Assembly: GCF_014836665.1 (NCBI RefSeq)
Contig: NZ_JACSQJ010000006.1
Span: forward strand, 1 to 64,000
DNA: 64,000 nucleotides
From: Luteimonas colneyensis
Lineage (GTDB): Bacteria; Pseudomonadota; Gammaproteobacteria; Xanthomonadales; Xanthomonadaceae
Reading direction: 5' to 3'
Shown here: positions 28,258 through 35,891 of the stretch, piece after piece
How positions within the stretch are numbered: position 1 is the first letter of the stretch
How the letters are laid out: every line of letters starts with the position of its first letter
Notes under the pieces: generated by a model
Told to the model about the DNA's origin: nothing
Seen by the model: the letters and a program-made list of their open reading frames with translations, nothing else
Databases searched by the model: none
Made by a program: the position numbers and the translations under genes

Positions 28258-29247
28258 ATGAAGCTGGGTTCCCTGAAGGAAGGCGGGCGCGATGGCACGC
28301 TGGTGGTGGTGTCGCGGGATCTTGCGCGCGCGGTGCGCGCCACCGGAATCGCGGCCACGCTGCAGCAGGCGCTCGAGGACTGGTCGAACATCGCGCCCCG
28401 CCTGGTCGCGCTTTCCGACGCGCTGGAGGGCGGCGGCGCCGATGGCGTCTTCGACCTGGAGCCGGCGCAGCTGGCCGCGCCGCTGCCGCGGGCCTACGAG
28501 TTCGTCGACGGCTCCGCCTACCTGCCGCACGTGGAGCGCGTCCGCCGCGCCCGCGGCGCCGAGGTCCCGGAGTCCTTCTACACCGATCCGCTGATGTACC
28601 AGGCCACCAGCGCCGGCTTCCTCGGCCCGCGCGATCCGGTGCGGGTGACCAGCGAGGACTACGGCATCGATCTCGAGGCCGAGATCGTGGTCATCACCGA
28701 CGACGTGCCGATGGCGGTGACGCCGGAGCAGGCCGCCGGCCACATCCAGCTCATCGGCCTGGTCAACGACGTGTCGTTGCGCAACCTGATCCCGGGCGAG
28801 CTGGCCAAGGGCTTCGGCTTCCTGCAGTCCAAGCCGCGTTCGGCGCTGTCGCCGGTGTTCGTGACCCCGGATGAGCTGGGCGATGCCTGGCGCGGCTGCA
28901 AGCTGCACCGGCCGCTGGTGACCCACATCAATGGCGAATGGTTCGGTGCTCCCGAGGCCGGCGTCGACATGCAGTTCGACTTCTCGCAGCTGGTGGCACA
29001 CGCGGCGAAGACGCGTCCGCTGTCGGCCGGGACCATCGTCGGCTCGGGAACGATCGCCAACCAGGACACGTCGCTGGGGGCCTCGTGCTTCGCCGAAAAG
29101 CGCACGGTCGAGGCGCTCGAGCACGGCAAGCCGCGGACGCCCTTCATGTCCTTCGGCGACCGCGTGCGCATCGAGATGTTCGATGCCGGCGGTGCGTCGA
29201 TCTTCGGTGCCATCGAGCAGCTGGTGGAGCACCAAGCCGCGCCCTGA
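28258..29247 (+). CDS. Fumarylacetoacetate hydrolase family protein
   Basis: 329 residues. An N-terminal FAA-specific lid domain (MKLGSLKEGGRDGTLVVVSRDL) precedes the FAH fold. Metal-site features are EVPESFYTDPLMYQ, TSEDYGIDLEAEIVVITDDV (the acidic ligands), LVNDVSLRNLIPGELAKGFGFLQSKP and GTIVGSGTIANQD. Fumarylacetoacetase completes tyrosine/homogentisate breakdown to fumarate and acetoacetate. The maleylacetoacetate isomerase gene downstream makes this role likely, and scoAB at 60.8 kb would activate the acetoacetate. Confidence 0.9.
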   Translation: MKLGSLKEGGRDGTLVVVSRDLARAVRATGIAATLQQALEDWSNIAPRLVALSDALEGGGADGVFDLEPAQLAAPLPRAYEFVDGSAYLPHVERVRRARGAEVPESFYTDPLMYQATSAGFLGPRDPVRVTSEDYGIDLEAEIVVITDDVPMAVTPEQAAGHIQLIGLVNDVSLRNLIPGELAKGFGFLQSKPRSALSPVFVTPDELGDAWRGCKLHRPLVTHINGEWFGAPEAGVDMQFDFSQLVAHAAKTRPLSAGTIVGSGTIANQDTSLGASCFAEKRTVEALEHGKPRTPFMSFGDRVRIEMFDAGGASIFGAIEQLVEHQAAP

Positions 29248-29332
29248 ACGCGGTGACGCGATGGTGCGGCCATGGGGAGGCCGCGGCGGAACGGGCGGCG
29301 TGCCCGGCGGACTCGGATCACGGGGAGGGGAC

Positions 29333-30049
29333 ATGGTGGGCGAAGGCGAAGCGGCGGCGGGCGACAGCGGCAACGGCAACGGCAACGGCAACGGCGCGCT
29401 GTGCCTTCACTCCTATTGGCGCTCGAGCGCGGCCTACCGCGTTCGCATCGGGCTCAACCTCAAGGGCCTGAAGTACGACATCGCGCCGGTGCACCTGGTG
29501 CGCGGTGGCGGCGAGCAGCACGCGCCGGGCTTCGCGGCGATCAACCCGCAGGAGCTGGTGCCCGTGCTGCAGCACGGCCACCGCAACCTGCGCCAGTCGC
29601 TGGCGATCCTCGAATACCTCGACGAGATGTGGCCCGAGCCCGCGCTGCTGCCCGCCAACGCCCGCGACCGCGCGCGCGTCCGCGCGCTGGCGCAGGTCGT
29701 GGCCTGCGACATCCATCCGCTCAACAACCTGCGCGTGCTGCAGTACCTCGAACGCGACTGGGGCGTGCCCCAGCCCGAGCGCGAGGTCTGGGTGAAGCAC
29801 TGGATCGAGGCCGGCTTCCGCGCCTTCGAGGCGCTGCTGGCCGACAATCCGTCCACCGGCGATTTCTGCGACGGCAACCTGCCCACCATCGCCGACTGCT
29901 GCCTGGTGCCGCAGGTCTACAACGCGCGCCGCTTCGGCGTCGACATGGCGGCCTATCCGGTGATCGAGCGCATCGATCGGCGCTGCCTCGAGCTTCCGGC
30001 CTTCGACGCCGCCCGGCCCGAGCGCCAGCCGGACGCCCCCGCGACCTGA
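29333..30049 (+). CDS. maiA: Maleylacetoacetate isomerase (zeta-class GST)
   Basis: 238 residues. The thioredoxin-fold domain has LHSYWRSSAAYRVRIGLNLKGL with the SSxxxR catalytic motif of zeta GSTs. Then come INPQELVPVL, QSLAILEYLDEMWP, and CDIHPLNNLRVLQYL with the C-terminal helical domain. It isomerises maleylacetoacetate to fumarylacetoacetate. The ATG at 29333 follows a GGGGAGGGG ribosome-binding site. The N-terminus carries an unusual Gly-Asn repeat extension (about 20 residues) encoded by a hexanucleotide repeat. Confidence 0.93.
   Translation: MVGEGEAAAGDSGNGNGNGNGALCLHSYWRSSAAYRVRIGLNLKGLKYDIAPVHLVRGGGEQHAPGFAAINPQELVPVLQHGHRNLRQSLAILEYLDEMWPEPALLPANARDRARVRALAQVVACDIHPLNNLRVLQYLERDWGVPQPEREVWVKHWIEAGFRAFEALLADNPSTGDFCDGNLPTIADCCLVPQVYNARRFGVDMAAYPVIERIDRRCLELPAFDAARPERQPDAPAT
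29369..29395 (+). repeat. GGCAAC hexanucleotide repeat in maiA
   Basis: Four perfect tandem GGCAAC units plus a partial one encode (Gly-Asn)4-Gly in the N-terminal tail of maiA. Changes in copy number would keep the frame. Confidence 0.9.
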
Positions 30050-30058
30050 GAGAGCGCC

Positions 30059-30137
30059 CCTGTAGGAGCGGCTATAGCCGCGACCAGGGTTGCAGTAGTG
30101 GCGTTGCGACTGTCGCGGCTATAGCCGCTCCTACAGG
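30059..30137. repeat. GTAG-type REP pair, sequence variant
   Basis: Inverted 26-nt arms at 30059-30084 and 30112-30137 with a 27-nt spacer. The outer sequence CCTGTAGGAGC is shared with the other two REP pairs, but the core is GGCTATAGCC rather than AGCTACAGCT. It lies between convergent maiA and pilU and may terminate both. Confidence 0.88.
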
Positions 30138-30205
30138 GGAGGGACGGCCGGCGGTCAAGGGCGGCCGACAGTCAGGCGTGGCCGGCAGTCAGGGGCAGCT
30201 GGCGG

Positions 30206-31318
30206 TCAGGCGTGGCCGGTGTCGAACACGTCCGCGTAGGGGTCGTGCTCGCCGTCGCCGCCCTCGGACAGGCGGAACTTGAGGTCCAGGCCCTCGCGCG
30301 AGTCGGCGGCGCGCAGCGCGGTCTCGCGCTCGATGCGGCCTTCCTTGTACAGCCGGAACAGGCACTGGTCGAAGCTCTCGATGCCTTCCTCCAGCGACTC
30401 CTCCATCGCCTGCTTGATCTCGTGCACCTGGCCGCGGCGCAGCAGGTCGCGGATCATCGGCGTGTTGATCAGCACTTCGGTCGCCGGCATGCGGCGACCA
30501 TCGGTGCCCACCACCAGGCGCTGGCTGATCACCGCGCGCAGGTTCAGCGCCAGGTTCATCAGCACGTTCTTGTGCGCGGCCTCGGGGAAGAAGTTGAGGA
30601 TGCGCTCGATGGTCTGGTCGGCGTTGTTGGAGTGCAGCGTCGCCAGGCACAGGTGGCCGGTCTCGGCGAAGGCGATCGCGGCTTCCATCGTGGTGGCGTC
30701 CAGGATCTCGCCGATCAGGATGACGTCGGGCGCCTCGCGCATCGCGTTCTTCAGCGCGTTGTGGAAGGCGTGCGTGTCCAGGCCGACCTCGCGCTGGTTG
30801 ACGATCGACTTCTTGTGCCGGTGCAGGTACTCGATCGGGTCCTCGATGGTGAGGATATGGCCCGAGGTGGTGCTGTTGCGGTGGTCGATCATCGACGCCA
30901 GCGTCGTCGACTTGCCGGAGCCCGTGGAGCCGACGATCAGCACCAGGCCGCGCGGCGCCATGATGATCTCCTTCAGCACCTGCGGCAGCTGCAGCTCCTC
31001 GATCGACGGAATGGTGCTGCGGATGGCGCGGATCACCATGCCGACCTCGCCGCGCTGCTTGAACACGTTGACGCGGAAGCGCCCCGAGTCCTGCAGCGAC
31101 AGCGCCATGTTCAGCTCCAGGTCGCGCTCGAACTGCGGCACCTGGCCCTCGTCCATCAGCGAGTAGGCGATCTTCTTGACCATGCCCGTGGGCAGGCCGG
31201 TGTTGCCAAGCGGATAGAGCCTGCCTTCGACCTTGATGTACACCGGCGCGCCGGTGGTCAGGAACATGTCGGAGGCGTTCTTCTCCGTCATCAGCTTCAG
31301 GAAGTAGCCGATGTCCAT
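30206..31318 (-). CDS. pilU: Type IV pilus retraction ATPase, PilU type
   Basis: 370 residues. An N-terminal PAS-like/N2 domain (MDIGYFLKLMTEKNASDMFLTTGAPVYIKVEG) is followed by the RecA-like core: Walker A GSTGSGKST, Asp box TIEDPIEYLHRHKKSIVNQREVG, Walker B region DVILIGEILD, and His box HLCLATLHSNNADQTIERILNFFP. The last resembles PilU more than PilT. The typical GE(M/I)RD after Walker B reads GEILD. PilU assists PilT in pulling back pili at the inner membrane. No pilT is next to it. The final codons and stop are repeated nearby (15-nt direct repeat at 30171-30185 and 30205-30219). Confidence 0.92.
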   Translation of the reverse strand: MDIGYFLKLMTEKNASDMFLTTGAPVYIKVEGRLYPLGNTGLPTGMVKKIAYSLMDEGQVPQFERDLELNMALSLQDSGRFRVNVFKQRGEVGMVIRAIRSTIPSIEELQLPQVLKEIIMAPRGLVLIVGSTGSGKSTTLASMIDHRNSTTSGHILTIEDPIEYLHRHKKSIVNQREVGLDTHAFHNALKNAMREAPDVILIGEILDATTMEAAIAFAETGHLCLATLHSNNADQTIERILNFFPEAAHKNVLMNLALNLRAVISQRLVVGTDGRRMPATEVLINTPMIRDLLRRGQVHEIKQAMEESLEEGIESFDQCLFRLYKEGRIERETALRAADSREGLDLKFRLSEGGDGEHDPYADVFDTGHA

Positions 31319-31412
31319 TCGCGGGATTCCCCAGTAGCGCAGCCCCGGCGTTGCGATCCGGACGGATGCTGTTGACAATGGCCACGCGTTCCCCAATCCG
31401 CGGCGGCCCCCT

Positions 31413-31799
31413 ATGCGCACAAGCTTCGCACAATTCCGTTGGCGCCTGCATGGCGCATGTCTCGTTCCGGTGCTGGCGCTGGCGGGCTGTGCCAGCCTGC
31501 CGCCGCCGACCGCCGAACTTTCGGCGGCCCAGCAGGCAGTGGCCCGGGCCGATGCCGCGGACGCCCAGCAGTACGCGGTCGACGACCTCGAGCGGGCCCG
31601 CACCGCGCTCAGTCGCGCCCAGGCCGCGATGGCGGCCGGCAAGGAGCGCGATGCGCGCGCGCTGGCCGCGCTGTCGGAGGCCTCGGCCGACCTCGCCAGT
31701 GCCCGCAGCGAGCAGGCGCAGGCCGACGCCACGCTGTTGCAGCGCCGCAGCGAGGTGGCCGCCCTGCGCCAGCGCCTGGGCATGGAGGATCCGCGATGA
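31413..31799 (+). CDS. DUF4398-type lipoprotein
   Basis: 128 residues with a lipoprotein signal: basic start, hydrophobic stretch and lipobox LALAGC (Cys near residue 26). The mature part is an alanine-rich helix with repeating AxxALxxA and acidic/basic heptads, predicted coiled coil, as in DUF4398 proteins. Function unknown; an envelope location is likely. TTGACA at 31372-31377 is a good -35 box. Its stop overlaps the next start as ATGA. Confidence 0.72.
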   Translation: MRTSFAQFRWRLHGACLVPVLALAGCASLPPPTAELSAAQQAVARADAADAQQYAVDDLERARTALSRAQAAMAAGKERDARALAALSEASADLASARSEQAQADATLLQRRSEVAALRQRLGMEDPR

Positions 31800-32383
31800 G
31801 CCGCATCGTCCACGCCGTGATGGTCGCGGCCCTGCTGGTCCCCGGCGCCGCCCTGGCGCAGTCGCGGAATGCAGACGACGGCAGTGCGCCGCTGCAGGCC
31901 CGCCTGCAGGCGCTCGATGCGGATCCCGAGCGCGCCACGCTGGCCGCCTACGAGCGCTTGCGTGCGCGCCAGGCGCTCGAGGCCCTGGCCGGGGCCCGCG
32001 GCGCACAGGCGAAGGCCGATGCCCGCCAGGTCGCCGAATGGCGCATCGAGACCGCCGAGATCGCCGCCGCCACCGGGCTCGCCCGCCGCCAGATCGACCG
32101 GCTGGACCGCGAGCGCAGCGAGTTGCTGGTCGAGGCCAGCCGCCAGGACGCCGCGCGCGCGCGCGCCGAAGCCGAGCGGCTGCGCATCCAGGCCCAGATC
32201 CAGGCCGAGGAGGCCGAGCGCCTGCGCCTGGAGGCCGAAATGGAGTCCGGGGCGCGCCAGCGCGCCGAGGGCGTGCTCGACGACGTGGCGAAGACCCAGG
32301 CCGACCGCCTGCGCGCCGCCCGCGAGCGCGAAGCCGAGCTCAAGCGCCAGGAGGCCGAGCTGCTGAAGGCCCTGGAAGACTAG
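31796..32383 (+). CDS. Exported coiled-coil protein, function unknown
   Basis: 195 residues. A signal peptide (VMVAALLVPGAALAQS, cleavage after AxA) precedes one long predicted coiled coil rich in Arg, Glu and Ala (for example RIQAQIQAEEAERLRLEAEM). DUF4398 lipoproteins are often followed by OmpA-domain proteins that begin like this, but no OmpA domain is left here; it ends LLKALED. Translation-coupled to the lipoprotein before it, so the two probably act together in the periplasm. Confidence 0.65.
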   Translation: MSRIVHAVMVAALLVPGAALAQSRNADDGSAPLQARLQALDADPERATLAAYERLRARQALEALAGARGAQAKADARQVAEWRIETAEIAAATGLARRQIDRLDRERSELLVEASRQDAARARAEAERLRIQAQIQAEEAERLRLEAEMESGARQRAEGVLDDVAKTQADRLRAAREREAELKRQEAELLKALED

Positions 32384-32469
32384 CCTCCGGAGGCCTGGAG
32401 GCCGTGCACGGCCGCTCCCATCACGGTGTTCAGGCAGGGGCCGGCTGGAGCCTTGCCCACCCTGCCGGG

Positions 32470-32673
32470 GAGGAGTAGGGTCGATCACGGAGGCGGCTTC
32501 CGCTGCTCGCGGAGCCGCCCCTAGAAGGGAGGTCACGTGACGGAATGCAGCGACTCCAGCGGGACGGTCGCCGCGGGCAAGCCCCCGCGGACGCTCCCGA
32601 GGGAGGGTGTCTGGAGCCCGTCGCACGCCATCCCCCACGATGCGCCCCGTGCCGCAAGGCCCGGGGCGTTTTT
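32470..32673 (+). ncRNA. Candidate structured RNA with terminator upstream of the DUF465 gene
   Basis: This non-coding stretch shows ordered helices. TAGGG (32476-32480) pairs with CCCTA (32519-32523) and encloses a strong hairpin, GGCGGCTTCCGC/GCGGAGCCGCC. A long-range helix pairs GCGACTCCAG (32550-32559) with CTGGAG...TCGC (32611-32624) and encloses two hairpins, CCGCGGG/CCCGCGG and CTCC/GGAG. The stretch ends in CGCCCCG/CGGGGCG plus five T (32643-32673). It could be a stand-alone sRNA or a leader that regulates the gene at 32723. No known riboswitch class was recognised. The rest of the 339-bp gap holds a hairpin around 32430-32466. Confidence 0.45.
32643..32673 (+). terminator. Rho-independent terminator
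   Basis: CGCCCCG (32643-32649) pairs with CGGGGCG (32662-32668), followed by TTTTT. It lies 50 bp upstream of the DUF465 start and ends the candidate structured RNA. Confidence 0.8.
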
Positions 32674-32722
32674 GCATGCCCGCGCGGCACGCATGCGCGG
32701 GCCCAGTTCGAAGGAGGTCTCC

Positions 32723-32941
32723 ATGTTCGAAGGGCAACCCCAGGCGGAACTCGACGCGCTGTTCAAGGCCAACCCCGAGTTCAGGCAGCTCTACCACCAC
32801 CACAAGGAGCTCGACAAGAAGGTGCTCGACGCCGAGCTCGGCGTGCTGCCGATCGACGACACGACGCTTGCGCGGATGAAGCGCGAGAAACTTGCCGCCA
32901 AGGACCGCCTGTCGGTGATGTACCAGGCGCTGGCCCACTGA
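32723..32941 (+). CDS. DUF465 (YdcH-like) small protein
   Basis: 72 residues, acidic and basic helices: FRQLYHHHKELDKKVLDAELG and DDTTLARMKREKLAAKDRLSVMY. This helical-hairpin pattern with a mid-protein charged turn matches the DUF465/YdcH family of unknown function. A near-perfect Shine-Dalgarno AAGGAGG lies eight bases before the ATG. The upstream structured region and terminator suggest conditional expression. Confidence 0.85.
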   Translation: MFEGQPQAELDALFKANPEFRQLYHHHKELDKKVLDAELGVLPIDDTTLARMKREKLAAKDRLSVMYQALAH

Positions 32942-32981
32942 TTCCCGTTTCCCCCACCCCCACGTGACAGCACCGGCTGTC

Positions 32982-33021
32982 GCGGGCGGCGGCGCCATCC
33001 TCGTCGGTCGCCGCCGCCCGC
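32982..33021. other. GC-rich perfect inverted repeat upstream of the cystathionine beta-synthase gene
   Basis: GCGGGCGGCGGCG (32982-32994) and its exact complement CGCCGCCGCCCGC (33009-33021) flank a 14-nt loop. No T tract follows. It is a stable hairpin in the leader or 3' region, possibly a transcript end for the DUF465 gene. GATAAT at 33063-33068 is a possible -10 for the next gene. Confidence 0.5.
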
Positions 33022-33101
33022 GCCACCACCCGGGCAGTCGGGCCGGGTTGCTGCGGCGATGCGATAATCGCAGCCTCTCCCCGCCCGACAGGCAGTGCCG
33101 C

Positions 33102-34478
33102 ATGCCCATCCACGACTCCGTCCTCGGACTCATCGCCAACACGCCCATCGTCCGGGCCCGCCACCTCGACGCCGGCGTCTGCGAGCTGTACTTCAAGCTC
33201 GAGAGCCAGAACCCGGGCGGGTCGATCAAGGACCGCATCGGCATGAGCATGATCGAGGCGGCCGAGCGGCGCGGCGACATCAAGCCGGGTGACACCCTGG
33301 TCGAGGGCACCGCCGGCAACACCGGCATCGGCCTGGCCCTGGTCGCGCAGCAGAAGGGCTACAGGCTGATCCTCGTGGTCCCGGACAAGATGAGCCGGGA
33401 GAAGATCTTCAACCTCAAGGCCATGGGCGCCGAGGTGGTGCTGACCCGGTCCGACGTCGCCAAGGGCCATCCCGACTACTACCAGGACCTCGCCGCGCGC
33501 ATCGCCAGCGAGACGCCCGGTGCCTACTTCATCAACCAGTTCGGCAACCCGGACAACCCGGCCGCGCACGAGTCCGGCACCGGGCCGGAGATCCTGCGCC
33601 AGATGGCCGAGGTCGGCGGCGTGGACGCGGTGGTGTTCGGCTGCGGCAGCTCCGGCACCATGTCCGGCCTGTCGCGATGCTTCGCCGTGAGCGCCCCGGA
33701 CGTGGAAATGGTGCTGGCCGATCCGGTCGGCTCGATCCTCGCCGAGTACATCAACGAGGGCACGCTGAGCGAGAAGTCCGGCAGCTGGATGGTCGAGGGC
33801 ATCGGCGAGGATTTCCTGCCGTCGATCTCGGACTTCAGCCGGGTGAAGAAGGCCTACGCCATCAGCGACCGCGAGAGCTTCCTCGCGGCGCGCGAGCTGC
33901 TGGCGAAGGAGGGCATCCTCGGCGGCTCGTCCACCGGCACCCTGCTGGCCGCCGCGCTGAAGTACTGCCGCGAGCAGGCCACGCCGAAGAAGGTGCTGGT
34001 GTTCGTCTGCGACACGGGCAACAAGTACCTGTCGAAGATGTACAACGACTACTGGATGCTCGACAACGGCTTCATCGAGCGCGAGCAGCACGGCGACCTG
34101 CGCGACCTGATCCTGCGGCCCTACAGCCAGAAGGACACCGTGGTGGTGGGCCCGGACGACCTGCTGGTCACCGCCTACCAGCGCATGAAGCTGTACGAGA
34201 TCTCGCAGCTGCCGGTGATGGATGGCGAGCGCCTGGCCGGCATCCTCGACGAGTCCGACGTGCTGATGCACGTGTACGGCAACGAGGAGCGCTTCCGCGA
34301 CCCGGTGTCGACGGCGATGGTCAGCAAGCTCGAGGTCCTCGACGTGAAGTCGACGGTGGAATCGCTGCTGCCGGTGTTCGATGCCGGCAAGGTGGCGATC
34401 ATCATGGACGGCGACCGTTTCCTCGGCCTGATCACCCGCATCGACCTGCTGAACTGGCTGCGGAGGCGGGTGCAGTGA
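33102..34478 (+). CDS. Cystathionine beta-synthase with C-terminal CBS domain pair
   Basis: 458 residues. The PLP fold-type II domain has LESQNPGGSIKDRIG with the cofactor Lys43, EGTAGNTGIGLALVAQQKG, FGCGSSGTMSGL (phosphate loop variant) and ILGGSSTGTLL. Two CBS domains follow from about residue 330 (DDLLVTAYQRMKLYEISQLPVM and VESLLPVFDAGKVAIIMDGDRFLGLI). It condenses serine (or O-acetylserine) with homocysteine (or sulfide). The CBS tail and the cystathionine lyase-type gene 1.4 kb downstream favour reverse transsulfuration. No N-terminal haem domain is seen. Confidence 0.9.
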   Translation: MPIHDSVLGLIANTPIVRARHLDAGVCELYFKLESQNPGGSIKDRIGMSMIEAAERRGDIKPGDTLVEGTAGNTGIGLALVAQQKGYRLILVVPDKMSREKIFNLKAMGAEVVLTRSDVAKGHPDYYQDLAARIASETPGAYFINQFGNPDNPAAHESGTGPEILRQMAEVGGVDAVVFGCGSSGTMSGLSRCFAVSAPDVEMVLADPVGSILAEYINEGTLSEKSGSWMVEGIGEDFLPSISDFSRVKKAYAISDRESFLAARELLAKEGILGGSSTGTLLAAALKYCREQATPKKVLVFVCDTGNKYLSKMYNDYWMLDNGFIEREQHGDLRDLILRPYSQKDTVVVGPDDLLVTAYQRMKLYEISQLPVMDGERLAGILDESDVLMHVYGNEERFRDPVSTAMVSKLEVLDVKSTVESLLPVFDAGKVAIIMDGDRFLGLITRIDLLNWLRRRVQ

Positions 34479-35854
34479 AAGGCGACGGCGAGCGCGACAC
34501 TCGCAGGCTCCGCATCCTGTTGATCGCCTACGAGTTTCCGCCGAGTCCGTCGCCACAGTCGCTGCGCTGGGCCTATCTCGCCAATCGATTGGCCGCGGCG
34601 GGGCACGACGTCCACGTCCTTGCGCCGGATATCGGTGACGAAGGGGCGGGGGGGCTGCCGGCGCCGGAGGCCGGGCTGCAGGTGCACAGGATCCACCCGG
34701 GATGGGTGCGCGGACTGCTGGCGAAGCTGGAGCGCCGAAGGCCGGTGGATACGGTGGGCGGAATGGCCTCGGCCGACGACGGCGCCGTCGTGGGCGATGC
34801 ATTCGCGGACCTCGGGCCAGTGGAGCCGCCGCGGCTGAACTGGAAGGGGAAGCTGATGGAGGGCTTCCAGGACGCGGTGTCGTGGCTGCTTTTCCCCGAC
34901 CTTCGCGGCGAATGGGCGCGACCGGCCAGGCGCGCCTTGCCGGGACTCCTGGACCGGTTGCATCCGGATGTCGTGCTCACCTCGCACGAGCCGGCGACCA
35001 CGCTCCTGCTGGGCTTGCGGGCGAAGTCGCGGGGGCTGAGCTGGGTAGCCGACCTGGGAGATCCCGTGCTGGCGCCCTATACGCCGACGCGCTGGCGCAG
35101 GAAGGCGCTCGCCCTGGAGCGCAAGGCCCTGCGCGGGGCCGACCATGTCCTGGTCACGACCGTCGAGACCCGCGAGCTCATGCGCCAGCGCCACGGTGAT
35201 GCGGTCCCGGTGAGCGTCGTGCCGCAGGGCTTCGACGACCGCCTCGGCGCCGTGCCAATGGCGCAGCGCGCGCAGCGGAACGAGGGGCCGGTCGAGTTGC
35301 TGTATGCCGGCAGCTTCTATGTCTTCCGCGATCCGGGTCCGCTGGTGGAGGGCGTGCTGCAGACCCGCGGCGTCCGGCTGAACATCGCGTCCGGCAACGT
35401 GCCTGGATGGCTGGTGCATCTCGCTGCCGCGCATCCGGGCCAGCTGCGCCTGCTCGGGCGGGTGCCGCATCGTCGCCTGCTCGACCTGCAGCGCGACGCC
35501 GACGTGCTGGTGAACATCGCCAATGCCGACCCTGCCCAGATACCGGGCAAGGTCTACGAGTATTTCGGCGCGTGCCGGCCGATCCTGCATCTGCAGGCGA
35601 GCGAGGGGGACGCCGTGGGTGAATTGCTGGGGCAGCTGCGGCGGGGCGTGGCCTGCGCAGGCGAGCGCGATGCGGTCACCGCGGCCGTCAACGGGCTCGC
35701 GGGCCTGGTCCGTGCCGGGCGGCTGGGGCAGGAATTCGACCTGGCTCCGGGGCCGGTGGCGGCATGGGGCTGGACGGCGCTGGCCCGGCGGGTGGAGCGT
35801 GTCCTCATGGAGGTATGCGGGCGACCCGCCGGGGACGCCCGGGCAGAGTGGTAG
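34475..35854 (+). CDS. GT4-like glycosyltransferase between the transsulfuration genes
   Basis: 459 residues from a GTG that overlaps the upstream stop (GTGA). GT-B layout: the N-terminal LRILLIAYEFPPSPSPQSLRWAYLANRLAAAGHDVHVL is typical of group-1 transferases. Mid-protein there is VVLTSHEPATTLLLGLRAK and VSVVPQGFDD. The C-terminal half has VELLYAGSFYVFRDPGPLVEGVL and IPGKVYEYFGACRPILHL, which stands in for the EXnE/E-rich nucleotide-sugar motif. The sugar and acceptor are unknown. It probably belongs to the glycan locus that follows metB, although it is coupled to the synthase gene. Confidence 0.82.
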   Translation: MKGDGERDTRRLRILLIAYEFPPSPSPQSLRWAYLANRLAAAGHDVHVLAPDIGDEGAGGLPAPEAGLQVHRIHPGWVRGLLAKLERRRPVDTVGGMASADDGAVVGDAFADLGPVEPPRLNWKGKLMEGFQDAVSWLLFPDLRGEWARPARRALPGLLDRLHPDVVLTSHEPATTLLLGLRAKSRGLSWVADLGDPVLAPYTPTRWRRKALALERKALRGADHVLVTTVETRELMRQRHGDAVPVSVVPQGFDDRLGAVPMAQRAQRNEGPVELLYAGSFYVFRDPGPLVEGVLQTRGVRLNIASGNVPGWLVHLAAAHPGQLRLLGRVPHRRLLDLQRDADVLVNIANADPAQIPGKVYEYFGACRPILHLQASEGDAVGELLGQLRRGVACAGERDAVTAAVNGLAGLVRAGRLGQEFDLAPGPVAAWGWTALARRVERVLMEVCGRPAGDARAEW

Positions 35855-35891
35855 AATGACGGGTTCGGTTCACTGGATCGCAGGCAGACGC

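Noticed and set aside
32470..32673. Known riboswitch or 6S/SRP/RNase P RNA
   Set aside because: I compared remembered consensus features (for example yybP-ykoY, SAH, 6S) and none fit the helix order, so it is left unassigned.
32537..32722. Upstream in-frame extension of the DUF465 protein
   Set aside because: It would translate the terminator and structured RNA. The ATG at 32723 has an excellent ribosome-binding site and the family length.
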